A DNA stretch of 64,000 nt from Liolophura sinensis (lineage: Eukaryota; Mollusca; Polyplacophora; Chitonida; Chitonidae): NCBI RefSeq assembly GCF_032854445.1, contig NC_088301.1, forward strand, positions 56,866,512 to 56,930,511, in the 5' to 3' direction. A program made the position numbers and the translations under genes. How positions within the stretch are numbered: the stretch's first letter is position 1; the number at the start of each line of letters is the position of its first letter. Below are positions 46,941-59,400 of the stretch, piece after piece. The notes below the pieces were generated by a model that saw nothing but the letters and a program-made list of their open reading frames with translations, had not been told where the DNA came from and searched no databases.

Positions 46941-47200
46941 TAATTTATTTATTTGATTGGTGTTTTACAGCATACTCAGGAATATTTTACTTAAATGATG
47001 AAGGCTAGCATTATGCAGGGAGGAAACTGGGCAGAACCCTGGAGAAGCCCACAACCATCTGCAGGTTGCTGTCAGACCTTCCTCACATATAGCTGGAAAT
47101 GAAGCCAGCATGAGCTTGACTTGAATTCGCAGGGAGTGCACTGGTGGGAGGTTCCACTGCACCGTGCTGGCATGCTAACCCACTAGGCCACAAAGGCCCC
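46941..47200 (-). mobile_element. tRNA-derived SINE, family A, near full length
   Basis: On the minus strand it runs from GGGCCTTTGTGGCCTAGTGG (altered box A) to TGAGTATGCTGTAAAACACC and the AAATAAATAAATT tail. Confidence 0.8.
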
Positions 47201-47426
47201 CTTATCATTTCATGGTTTAGCCAATGTACTTCTCACTTAAGATAACAATATAATTGTATCAGTTAATATCAAGTGCTGCTTTTTCGCTGCCGTATTCAGT
47301 TCTGAATTCGCACACACCTGGTACCAATACTAGTCTGCAAACAGTGTTACACATTCCACAAGATGTGATATAACCATGATCACAAAAAAATAAGTCTATG
47401 TACACTGAACAGTCATGTTGATAATT

Positions 47427-49514
47427 TCACCATTCCTGCTTCCACTTTCCTCTTTGTTTGCCTTTCTTTTTTCTCCCTTTTTTCATGCTGTTCTTAACCT
47501 TATTGATAGCTCTTTGATTCATCCACACTGGATATTGTCCATTTTCATCTTTCATTGTCTTTTTGTCAAACTTTCTGACTTGGTCTGTTTCCATCTTATT
47601 TAAGGCTACAAAAGAAACAAACAACAATATAATTAAACTTGTTTAGTAAATCAATGTATCAATGTCAAACATCATGTTCATGTGTAATTATGTGCAGATG
47701 CTCACTGACTACTGTAATTCTTCAACCTTTTGACATGTTTGAAAGGTGTTTATTCAAGCATATTTTGAAGGCATTACAATGTTTTCACTGACAAATTCTA
47801 ATTTTTGTGAATAACTGAAAGTGGCGAATCCAACCAATGTAGTTCTGTCTCCAAAACCAAATTAAAAATATGCATATATTGCACTGAAAGTTCTCTTTCA
47901 TATGAGAAAAGGTTGAGGAATTAGGGTACTAGTATTTAACACAAATACAAGAAGCATTCCATGATATGGAAATTAAATTGAATAAATTTGCAATTGCATT
48001 CCACATCTGGCCCCAAATCACCAGTCCACTCATGACAGCCGTGGATAAATAAAGCTGTTATGTAAAAACTTACAGGTTGCTTGCTTAAACAGTACAAAAC
48101 TGTGAGGAACTTCAAAAACAGGGAGACACATGCTGCACACAGAATTTATACAAGAAAGTGAAGAGTTTAATTTTTAAATCATAAACAAACCATAAACCTT
48201 GCATACCTTCTTCAGTCTTCCGCTTTGCTTCTTTTTCTTCTTTCTGTTTCTGTAGTTCATCTTTTGTTACAACTGGAACCAGGAATAGCAGACCACTGTA
48301 ATGCACCTGTCATACTTATATCTTATTTGTGAGAGCTTATATATTGAAAATACCACAAGAATACCACATAAAGCTTCAAAGTGTTCAATGTACATTACCG
48401 ACCGTAGAAGCCACTCTGTTGTGACAGGAGATTAGAGCTGTCTTCCTTTGTCAGGCCTAGGAGCAAGCACTCTTTTGGTGCTGTCGAAGGCGAACAGCCA
48501 GGACACATGTTTTGATAAAGTCAAGCTCGCAGACATTTGCCAACAATGCCTGTTTTTTTTTTTGTCCGTCTGTCTGTGATTGTTGGTGGAAATGTTTTAA
48601 ACATTGAAGCCTTTGTATATTGGCGAATAAGAAGACCAACAAGACAAAGAAAGGACAGGCTGGCGTCTTGATCTTGGAATCATATGAACAAAGCCGAAGA
48701 TACACGTACACGTGTAAGATTAAAGTTTCTATGAAAATCATGTAAGTTTTTTATGGTTCTTTATTTACCGTCCTTTATGTCCTCTATGCAATAAGAAACA
48801 AAATCCCCAGGAAATATAGGGTCTATATGGTTAGAAATGTTAACAACAGTCACTGAATTTATCAGCTTATTGTATAAGATTCGGTAAATCTCATAACTTA
48901 CACCTTTGTTCGTGGATGACGTATTCCTACTGGTTTAACTAGTTCGGTTTGGAACAAACTCAAAGTACTGGTCATTATTTTATTTATTGTGATCGATTAC
49001 GAATTTTGTATTCAACTGTGACATAAATGGACATCGATCGCTGATGGAAGGTGGATGGACCCTGATAACATCATTGCAAATGTCATGTTGTAAGAAATTC
49101 AGTAAGTCACACTGATATTTTGCCTTGTTGGCTGGATTTTTCCCCATAGCATCCCTTTCATCACAAATATGACAACATTTGGACAGCCTTTTTGTAGGAA
49201 TATCCATTCTCCTCGGGTTGTCAACCATTACCAGGCCGAGTAGTGCCTCCTATTCTACCTCCTTGATTTGTCATCGTTATCACACTGACCCTCCCTAACA
49301 TTGTTTTTGCAGACCAATTCGGTACATACTTTGGTAAAAGACTTACTTAATGTGATTGGGACTTACTTGTGTACAATTCATTGTCTCCATTCAGCGCACC
49401 GATCTTGGCACCTTCCGCAACTTTTTTCAGCGTGTCCAACTCTCTTTTGGCATACCTAACCCGTTTCACTTTTCTCATTTTCCGCTTCCACTTACTTCGA
49501 ATGCTTTTTGCCAT
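47427..49514 (-). CDS. LLPH: LLP homologue (nucleolar/chromatin-associated small basic protein)
   Basis: Three exons join in phase: 49367-49514, 48207-48272 and 47427-47605, giving 130 residues (vertebrate LLPH is about 129). The start MAKSIRSKWKRKMRKVKR and the C-terminal NGQYPVWMNQRAINKVK followed by a Lys/Arg-rich tail (GRKKKGKQRGKWKQEW) match the family. The middle is a charged helix (KDELQKQKEEKEAKRKTEE). LLP-type proteins bind nucleic acid or chromatin and localise to the nucleolus. The ATG at 49514 is chosen over the upstream in-frame ATG at 49535 because family members begin MAKS. The gene is divergent from RPUSD3; its 3' end faces ACTR8. Confidence 0.92.
47710..47930. mobile_element. 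MITE-like element, family CAACC, in LLPH intron
   Basis: Starts ACTGTAATTCTTCAACCTTT and ends AAAGGTTGAGGAATTAGGG then TAC, i.e. imperfect inverted ends. Related to the copy at 41194-41346. It lies between LLPH exons 2 and 3. Confidence 0.65.
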
Positions 49515-50539
49515 CTTAAGTTGGAAAGAGTACAACTTAGAGCAAGACCTTTAATCAATTTTACAACATCCCATCTAAATTTAAGTCTTATAATCAAATG
49601 GTTCGGACATACAGTGAGTATTTTCACACTTCATTAGATTACAACAACAACGTCTAATGCGTTTTACACGAGTAATGTTGATACCAAATGATACATTTCA
49701 GCGACATGGCTCTTGTTGCTTTCTTCTAAAGGCAATGTTGTAGACGTGTATAATGGATTGCTCGAGTAATGAGAAACTTTAGAGACAGGTGTACTTTAAA
49801 AAAAGGCTGAACCTACCTTTCCGTCTCATCTACCGACTGGCGGTCAACACAAAACACACGTGGACTGTTGCAGCCGAACTCTAGTACACAGACAGTGACG
49901 TAGACAACGTTATCTGTATTTAGTTCGGTTGATGGACACACGTGCAAGTCAATGATGTCTTACTGAACTGGTGAGAAAAATTAAACTCAGTGTTATTGTA
50001 GATGTCTTTTACCCAAATGACAGAGTGATGAAGGTGTGTCATCCGTTTCTACTGTCAGTAGTGGACAGGTCTAGTACTACAGGTATTTCTGAGCGAAGAG
50101 TGATGTTGGCCCACACAGTGAAGGTACACATGCATTTAATGGGTACCGGTAAGGCATTTGGGCAGGCTGGTCTCTAATGCCTAAACGTGAAGTGCTTCTG
50201 TAAATAAGATTAAAGTTTATGAATGAAACAAATTATTTTCGACAAATTTTTAATTCTTGATTGCTGACTTCCAAAGTTTTTGTACAACTTACAAGTGTAA
50301 GGCCTAACATAACATATCAGAGCATTAAATCAGTCCTACATAAGTACATGGTTTTTTTAAATAAATGTGATGAAAACAATGGTTGGGTAGATAACATGCA
50401 AGAATATACCGGTAAGATAATAATTACAGAGTTAAGTTAGAATACAACACAATATGTTTCCTAGATGAATCAAGGCGAACAAATCCTGGCCATGCTGGTG
50501 TTTTCTGTATCATCCAAGTGCTGATTAACTCTCCTGGAG
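49515..50539. promoter_or_regulatory. Divergent LLPH / RPUSD3 intergenic region
   Basis: About 1 kb separates the two start codons, which point away from each other. It probably holds both promoters and 5' untranslated exons. A splice-acceptor-like TTTCCTAG at 50457 upstream of the RPUSD3 start may join a non-coding first exon. No core elements assigned. Confidence 0.4.
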
Positions 50540-53500
50540 ATGCATACTTTGCACAAACTTACCAGTCCACCAGCACACCTGAGATGTGTTGTGAGAACAT
50601 GGTACCAAATACTACATCTATGCTCACAAAGTGAAAGTACATCACAAAGACTGTCCACTGACAATGAACTAAGTAGAGGCATGGGATGTGAACCTACAAC
50701 AAACCTGTCGAGTGGTGAGACAACAGAGATCCCCAATTCTGTGTCAAGGCAGCAACTAGTCAAGTACCTGCTAAATCACGCTCCCTACCAAGATGGTAAG
50801 TCATCTTGTTGATGAACAAGTAAACAATGATTAATTAATGTAGTATTTCTTAAATACCAGCATTATTAATAAAGTTTGATCATTTATAGTTGAGAGGTTG
50901 TCAAAATAGGCTTTGGCATGTGGCTTGCTTTTCAGTAATATTACCATGTTTGTTTAATGGTTCTAGTTGGTTGCTTTGGATGCTGTATGAAATTTAAGTT
51001 TAGTTATTATTCTTGAACTTCATTTTTAATTAGTTGAATTTTAAATGAACTGATGGCCTTTTATAATCATTGCTTAAACTGATACAGAATCACCACTGAT
51101 TAGCTGTCAGTAGATAAAGGATTTTCTGGGTCAAGCTTGAATAAATCAGACATACCATACCTAAAATTCAGCTTAGGCAAGACATACCCAGGACTAGCCT
51201 TTCTCTCACACCATCCAATCAGAATTGATCACTGGTTGAGAAGTTCCCCTTGAATGGTTAATGTGCTGATATACATACAGCTATATATGTTGATTTCTAT
51301 TTTTTGAAGATCATATCTTGGCAATAAATAAGCCTAATGGATTTCCTATATTAGGTGAGTCAAAAAATATTAAAGAAATACATTCAGTTCCTGAAAACAA
51401 CTTTTGTTAATGACATAAATAAAAGCACCAGTACCATAATTCCTGAACCCTCAATGTTTAGTATGGTAAACTTCCTTCACTGGCTGAAGGGTACATGTAT
51501 GTCTTGGTCATAAAAAAGAAAAATTATGAGATTTAATGCATGTTCATATTCTAGAAATTGGGTGAACTTGTTGAGTGAAATTTATTTTCAAGGATAATAA
51601 TATACAGTGTATTGACATGTATATTTCCTTGGGACATTTTAAGAGCCCAGAGCCGAGATATTTTGGTTAGCACAGGCAGTTTTATGTATGACTTTGAAGA
51701 AAATTATATCTTGAATACTGATATCTGTTACATATGGAAAAGATATTTCAAGACATTTCCTTTATTGATCATCATAAATTGACCCACAAAGAACATATTT
51801 TTAGAATTTATTATAAGGTGTGAAATTTAAAATCTTTTATGTATTTTGGAATGTTTCATTATGCTCCACTCAGTTCCAAAGCCCAACGTGTTTGGGTCAT
51901 CAGTCATTTACCTGGATAGTAAGGTTCAAGGAGGAGAAATAGACAGTGATAAAGTCAGCTACCAGAGGGAGCCACGAAATCACCGTAGCAAGAAACACAA
52001 GTTCATCCACCAACCTTATGAAACCTCTCTCTCCCTCACTGATGTACTCCCTGACATACAAGAGCATGTGAACTCTCCTGAATTGGAGATAGGAATGACC
52101 CTTCCCAGGTAGACAAAACACTGATGTCTATAATCAATTTGTTTTTTCTCATTACTGACCGCTAAAGATGAAAAACAAAAAATTGCATGCAGTTCATGAA
52201 ATAAAACAGATGCACTGGTTGAGATCAGTCTGTTACTATCCATTTATGTATGCCCTGATATGTTTGCTCCAAAAGACCTCATATATACACAAGGGACCAT
52301 TGTCCTTCTCATGCACCATTGTTTTTGAAAAGCCCCAAAAACTTGCTGAAACTCTGCTTTGACACTGACACTATATGCTGATAGCTTTATTCAAAATGAT
52401 GATAATCCCTTGGGTAATAACCTTGTAAATTCTTTTGTCTGCTTTCAGGCTATACAGTGGTATTGTTGTATTGACTAAAACAGAGCATGGCAAGATGAGA
52501 CTTAAGAAGTACCTGGAGACAGTGCGCAGTCAGCGGTCTCTTTATCAGTCTTTCAGGTAATTGTCAAGGTGATACAGGAAGCATGTTAACAAGTTGCTTC
52601 ATTCATTTATATATTTTCTTCATGGTTTGTCACCTGCATAAAATCAAGATGAGCTACACAGGTCAGTTTGTCAAGTGAAATAGGTAAAGAAGTAGAAAGC
52701 CTGTTGATCTAGCTTTCCCAAAACATATTAGCTGACAGGCTTAATATGAGCAAGGACTGTCACTGGCTCAAATGGTGTAACTGCAGGCTTACTGCAACTT
52801 TCAGGCCTCGACCAATGAATTTGAGTATTCAAATCTTGTTAGGTTGTGGCTCAAAGCCAGGAGGTTTGTTAGGTTCCAGGTGGGGTTGGTGATTTCCACC
52901 ATTCATAAATAATATAGTATATCACCTGAAGAGTACCATTCTAGTGACACGCAGTGAATGTATTATGAAGTTTTTAGTAATTTCTTATCTGAAAAACTTT
53001 AGTGTTTACATTAAATTTATCAATATTCTTCTGAAAGTGCAACTGTGATTTTATGATCTTTATTATTCTTCTGGTAGCGCATTATTGCATACTAAATTTT
53101 AGGTGAAATGCTGTAAATGAAAACATGTTTAGCATTAAACGCCATTCAGATAAATGTATATATGTCGTGAAGTAGTCGTATTTACAGTTTATTTGTTTAA
53201 TAACAATTGTTGAGAAGACATCTGAAGAGTTGCTTTGTAAATGACCTGTTTTCAGCTGCCTAACTGTTGGAACACCATCTACGCTAGACAAGGAATCAGA
53301 GACAGTCATGTGCAAATTGGCTGAAATTGATGGTAGAACTTTGGTAAGATGTTCATTGGTAAATCACTGTTGGTTCATCACTGTGGTGATAAATATAGTT
53401 ATTACGACCAAAAGTAAAACATGGTCATGAATTAAGTACTTGGTTCTATAAACCAGTAGCTATGTAAATTGGTCAAAATTTACAAAACTGTCAAATGTCC

Positions 53501-55170
53501 TCTCATCATTTGCTAATTTTGCTATTTAGGAATATGAAAATGCAGCATTTCATCTTGTAATTCAGACAGTACCAACAGGTGATGTATCAATAAACACTCT
53601 CAAGAAAGGCGAGGCTGTCAGAATAGAGGTGTCTCTCCAGAGAGTGTGTGAGAATAAACAATTGGGATGTGCCCTGTTGGCGGTCAAGCCCACAAGAGGT
53701 ATGCCAACATGATTACATGTACCTAATTGCAGTAAATCTTCAATCTTCTCAACCCTTAAAGCACTTTTTTCAGTGGAATTATACATACAATTTTATGAAA
53801 ATGATGCTAAATTGTTTTGTTTGTGTACTTCATGATGCAAGCTTCATAAAACTGTGTAAATTATTTCTCTCAACTCTGATAAATCTCTCAGAATGTTTCA
53901 AAATATTGGTCGCAGAGGCTGTTGAAAAGGTTGAACAACTGGGGTACATAATTATTTTACCGATGTCTGCTTAGCCTTCATTAGTAGCCACATAAACAAT
54001 CAACAGCTGTTAACTGTATTCAGGTCAAAGCCAAAATACGTGACTCTTTCAGTTCTGGTAATTGGCCAAGTCCAAAGAGGCCTCGACAACACCGCTACTT
54101 GGCGTGAATGGCCCACAATGGCCAATCTTGTCAGCTTTCAAAACTAAACATTTTCTCTGATACCAGTGGCTTACTGCCTTTTTCCATGTTGATACAGTGG
54201 CAGGCTCTGTGTTCAGTGTAATTATCAGAAGTTGTCTATTGGGTGCAGGAAAGGATTAAACAGTTAATGCTAATCTGACTTTCATCATTAACATTTGGTG
54301 TCCATTTCCACTTGGTACATGGAGATAATTTCCATATTTAGATGGGGAAATTGAGAGTGAAAAAGTTATGCTAGATTTTTTATTAAACAAGCGATTTTTG
54401 TTTAAGTGAAATATTTTGACATAGTACACACTGCTTTTTCTTGGTGACAGATAAATGGGATGTGGTGGAGTGGTACTGCACCAGGAGGCTGTGCTGTGTT
54501 CTCGGGGACAACGTGTACTCTGCCCGTGTAGGATCCATCCTTGGGGTTCCTAGTCATGTAGAACCACATATAGCTCTGCCACAGCCACAGGTAACAAAAC
54601 TATTTCACAGCCACAGGTAACAAACGACCTCAAAGCCACAGGTAACAAGACTAGCTCACAGCCATAGGTAACAAAACTACAATCTACCTACAAACAGTTA
54701 ACAATCTACTCCAGTGAACCACAGTCCATATGTTTGTAATGTACATATGGATAACTTTTGTTAGACTTTCCTTTAGACTTCTTGAGTAACCAGAGACACA
54801 TTTCAGCACTTAAAATAATTTATACATATAGTAGTATTGAAACATACTTTTATTCAGGAAATATAAGTTTTGTCATCCTTTGATATTGTTTTCTAAAAGG
54901 TAAGATTTTTCAGTAATGTGAATTTGTGCGTTATATGTAAAATGTAACAGTATGTTAACTTTTTTTCAGGAAATACCAGAGAAGATACTGCAGAAGTTGC
55001 ATTTAAGAAAGGAGTATGTGCCATATCTACCTTTACATGTTCATAGGGGATGTGTTGAACTTACTGGGATACCGCATAGGAAAGCTGACCCCATTTTTAT
55101 CAGAGCTCCAATTCCAGAGTTCTTTAGTGACAGTCTCCGATATCTCAACCTTCACATGGAGAAGAGATGA
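50540..55170 (+). CDS. RPUSD3: RPUSD3-like mitochondrial pseudouridine-synthase family protein
   Basis: Eight exons in consistent phase: 50540-50795, 51310-51354, 51874-52108, 52449-52556, 53256-53343, 53530-53698, 54451-54590, 54970-55170; about 346 residues. RPUSD3 belongs to the RluA family and acts on mitochondrial mRNA. Family marks are HILAINKPNGFPILG, SLTDVLPDIQEH, LGDNVYSARVGSILG and LPLHVHRGCVELTG; the last two match vertebrate RPUSD3 better than RPUSD4. The N-terminus (HKLTSPPAHLRCVVRTW) is basic and could target mitochondria. The segment equal to the catalytic RLDxxTSG motif reads TLPRLYSGIVVL, so the usual Asp is absent. An in-frame stop just upstream makes the ATG at 50540 the first available. 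The splice donor after exon 7 is tandemly duplicated. A poly(A) signal lies near 55449. Confidence 0.9.
51085..51250. mobile_element. Diverged relative of the TTTAAAGGG MITE, RPUSD3 intron 1
   Basis: Shares ACCATACCTAAAATTCAGCT with the element at 43798-43978, together with the flanking CTGGGTCAAG and CTCTCACACCA blocks in the same order. The terminal inverted repeats are eroded. Confidence 0.6.
52920..53050 (-). repeat. Dispersed repeat, family GCACTTTCAG, copy 1
   Basis: On the minus strand it reads GCACTTTCAGAAG … AAAGTTTTTCAGATAAGAAA … CTTCAGGTGATA, matching blocks in the copies near 59829 and 63102. Located in RPUSD3 intron 4. Confidence 0.5.
54585..54668 (+). repeat. Tandem duplication of a splice-donor segment
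   Basis: The exon 7 junction CCACAG|GTAACA is followed by three near copies, giving GT positions at 54591, 54617, 54642 and 54668 (25-26 bp period). The last copy reads CCATAG|GTAACA. Confidence 0.85.
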
Positions 55171-55747
55171 CAAATACTGTTGTTCTGTGTGCATACAAAC
55201 TTCATGTCACGTGACCAACTGTACTGGTAATAGCAAAATGGCTCCAGGGAACATCAGTAACATTTTGATGGAAACCATCTGTTCTGTTCATGGTTTGAGG
55301 AAACTTTACATTGCTTTCAGCAAATGTTAAAGTGCATGAAGTCCAGCTAACTGTAAAATAAGATGGATGCGATTGTCTAAAATACTAGCAAAGCATTGTG
55401 ATGAATTCGTTAGGCCCATATAGTCTTGTATGGCTTTCAAGTTCATGAAATAAAATGTTAAAACTGTGAAATCACATGTCTTCTTTCCTTTTTTGTTTGG
55501 GTTTTTTTTTTTTGCATAATTGCAGAACTGATGACGTTTAGATTTCAATGACTTCTGTATTCAATATGCAGCTATCTTATTAGCACAGTTCTGATGCAAC
55601 AGGCGTACACCGTGAGAGTTATCTCCCCTTGGGATTATCCTCAGTCGCCTAACTGTTGTCCATGTCAACGCCGTCAACAAACGGTTTGACAGTTCTTGCC
55701 ATTGGACTGCCTTTTAAACTGTGCAAACAGCCTATAACTTTAGCACC

Positions 55748-56416
55748 ATGGCACATGTGGACAGAAAAAAGGTGAGAGAAACAGTCAAGAAAAGGTGTAA
55801 CCAATGACAGATGCAAGTACCTACATGCTAACACGATTTACCTGTAGTATTTTAACTTTTCATTTATTGTTTGCATGGCAAATTACATTAGATACAACAG
55901 AAATTTTGACTTTCACCTAAATTTAAGTTTTTTGAATAGATTTTACTTTAAATGTAATAGAATGATATTAATTAGTAAGAAGTAATGTGTAGAAAAATTG
56001 TAGCGAAAAGCAGAAAATATAACTACGGTAATGGCAGAAATTAAAATTTTAGCTACCGGCATTATTATTTGACTTGACATGACTTATTTTATGTTTATCT
56101 GCAGTAGTGGCATTTGAACCTCGAGACTGTTAAAGTAGATAAAATGATAGATATATACCATAATGCTATTTTGTTTGTTTTTATATGATATGAAGGAAGC
56201 ACATAGGCCTATTTACTTAAGTTTATGGATTGACTTTCCAGATTCTCCAGAAACACTCAGATGAGCTAAATGAAGCAGTAAAAGTTTTGATGACAGAACT
56301 GGGAGAAATGCCGGTCTCAGACATGAATAATCTGCCTGATGTGTTAAAGAGGGCTGGTGCCTGCTCTTTTTCTGTAGGTTTTATTTTTCTGTAGGTTTTA
56401 TGTTCTGTAGGTTTTA

Positions 56417-56467
<51 letters not shown>

Positions 56468-59400
56468 CTAAATGACTATAAAGTTTGTGACTAACTTGCC
56501 CATTTTCCTCATTCTGAGAGTTCTAATGATTTTAGAAAGGTGTTTTGAGGTTTGCTTGGAACATGGGATGATATTCTGCTGGAAAATTGTAAATTTCAGG
56601 ACCAAAAATAATATTTTGTGACATTTATTTGCCTCTAAAAAGGTACTTTTGTGGACGAAATTTTAGGTCATGTAAAGTATGTATATAATTGTTTGTAAGC
56701 GTAAGTCCACGTTGTATTGTCTACTTACAATACATGTGAAGGACATACTGTATGTGCAAATAGTGGACTATTCTAGTTCAGATAATTTATGTGGAAAAAA
56801 GCTAAGGAAAAAAAGAATATAGTAAGAATGTATACAGGTATACAAAAACAACGTGCTGGGTAATGTATATGATTATTTTATCAAAGCAAATCTGTATTTT
56901 ATCATTCTTCAGGCATTTATTTCACAACAAATGTAATTTTAGACACAGTAGCTATTTGTGCTAGATAACTATTTTTGGATTATTGTCCACATTTGAAAAA
57001 TTATATTAACATGGATGCACATGGTTGAGTAAAACGTCATATTATTATGATTACAGTAAATGACCTACAGTAAAGTTCGTTCATGCCAAAGTTGGCCATT
57101 TTTCTTAATTCTGGGGTACTATTTATCTTAAAAAAGTTTGTTTAGAAGTTAGGACAGTTGTCTGCTGGAAAAATGTAAGTTTCAGCATCAAAGTTAATAT
57201 TTTAGGATATTCATTTGTGTGTAAAAATTCACTTTTTGGGTGTGAAATTTAAGGTCATTTAGCATATGTGGTTATTACAAGCGCTGGATATGAATGTACA
57301 AGTATACAAACATCTTGTTAAATTGATTTTTTTTAACACCTTGATTTGTTTTGCGTGCTGGTTAGATAATAATCCCATTCTGATTACAGTTTCAGCAGAA
57401 ATTGGATGCTATTAAAGAAGACGTACAGCATCAAGAAAATTCGGACGAGGCACAAATGAAAAGACTACCACAAAAGTGAGGATTTTACATAGTTTCATCA
57501 TTGTATCATTAGAAACAATATTACAAAATGGACAAATGTCTGTGTTATACTTTGTGATTGCTTGTCAATGTACAGTTGATGTTTTGTCTGTGTATATCTG
57601 TAGATCTGTGGACCTGATGCTTTGTCCAGTATTTTAGTATGAATGTGTTCGTTCTTGTATCAGATTAAAATCATAATGGGCTCTGGGATGTAGTTGGGTT
57701 CAGCATTGGAGGGCCCCTGGGGTTGGCCCCTCTGCGTGGTTAGTTTTATGACAGCTTTAAATAGTGGAAGATTGTAACAACGTAGAATTTACTAGCTATC
57801 CAGAACTAGGTCATGAGAAAGTTCCCTTCCATCTAGTGATAGATGTGCAGGCTAGAGTTCCAAAGGTCATTGGTTCAACTCCCAACATTGTCACACTGTT
57901 ACATTCAGTAGGATTTGTTACAAACGGCTAAGTTATTAATTGCATTCTCTTTGTTTTCCTTTATCAAGGCAACAAGGTGGTGAAGACAAAGACTTGACAC
58001 ACCAATTAAAAGCACAACTTCTGCGCAATGTTGAAATTCAGAACTCCAAGCTGAAAGCAGAACTGGCCTTGCGTGAGAAGCTATCTGATTTGAAAACACT
58101 AACCCAGCAAAGCCAAAGTTTGAATGAAGACTGGACGGTATCACACAGAAACTCAATGAGAATTCTGAAGAAATTGGAAGAGAAATGTGCCCATGGTATG
58201 ATCTGGCCAGTCTTCTGAAGACTTTGTCTCAATTGCCAACAATTATTGTATACTTGTGCCCATATGAAGGAAGATTTTTGAAAAGCATTACCTTCTGTAC
58301 TGTCTGTCTGAATAGGGAGTAATGCAAATGTGCTGCATAAAAATCTTGTCATCGTAAGATGATTCTTTTCAACTACTAGTTTTACTTTTAGTCTGTCTGT
58401 GTATCTACATTAAATCTACATTGAATCTACATTGAAACTAACAACCAAACTAACCATGACCAAATTGTATGTACTGGTGCTTTATAGTACAATCATTCAG
58501 TGTCCATACTTTCTGCATATGTGTACTAAGATGTAAACTTTGGTGCATTCTGTTTGTATTGATATTCGCCTTAGGACTTGTACACATAGGTCTTTTTAAT
58601 ATCTACCCAGGGGGCCTCCGTGGCTCAGTTGGTTAGCGCGCTAGCGCAGCGTTATGACCCAGGAGTCTCTCACCAATGCGGTCACTGTGAGTTTAAGTCC
58701 AACTCATGCTGGCTTCCTCTTCGGCTGTACGTGGGAAGGTCTCAGCAACCTGCAGCTGTAGATTGACAGAGGGATTACTTATGGATAACAACTCCTGGAT
58801 TTATTGTGTTGGTGACGTTTTGATGTAGGTTCTTACATCGTTATCAAACCATATGTAAGAACCTACATCGAAACGTCACCAACACAATAAATCCAGGAGC
58901 TGTTATCCATAAGTAATGCCTCTGAAAATCTATACCATCCCAATTCCTAAATACCTCTGAAAGAAACCTGCAGATGGTCGTGGGTTTCCCCCGGGCTGTG
59001 CCCGGTTTCCACCCACCATAATGCTGGCCGCTGTCGCATAAGTGAAATATTCTTGAGTACGGCGTAAAACACTAATGAAATAAATAAATAAATAATATCT
59101 ACCCAACTTGTATCAGTTTTGTTTATGTTCTCAACACTCTTTTTGGCATATAATCATGATTGAGAAAAAAAAAATGTAAATTCTGACAGACAAATGTTTT
59201 GCCATTTACAGGGGATAAAAGGAATGCAGAGCTCCAGGAAGAACTGACAAAATCTCAGCAGCTGGTGAAAAAGTACAAGTCTCTGTGCGAGACAAGTCAA
59301 AAGCCTGCTGCTGCTCCAGCAGAGTTATCTCATCACTCATTGTTAGAGCTTGATGAGCTCAGACCCAAAACTGCATCTCGTGCAATGCTGACTTCATTCA

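Noticed and set aside
48457-48741. 94-codon minus-strand frame between LLPH exons 1 and 2
   Set aside because: It lies within a well-supported intron and resembles no known protein.
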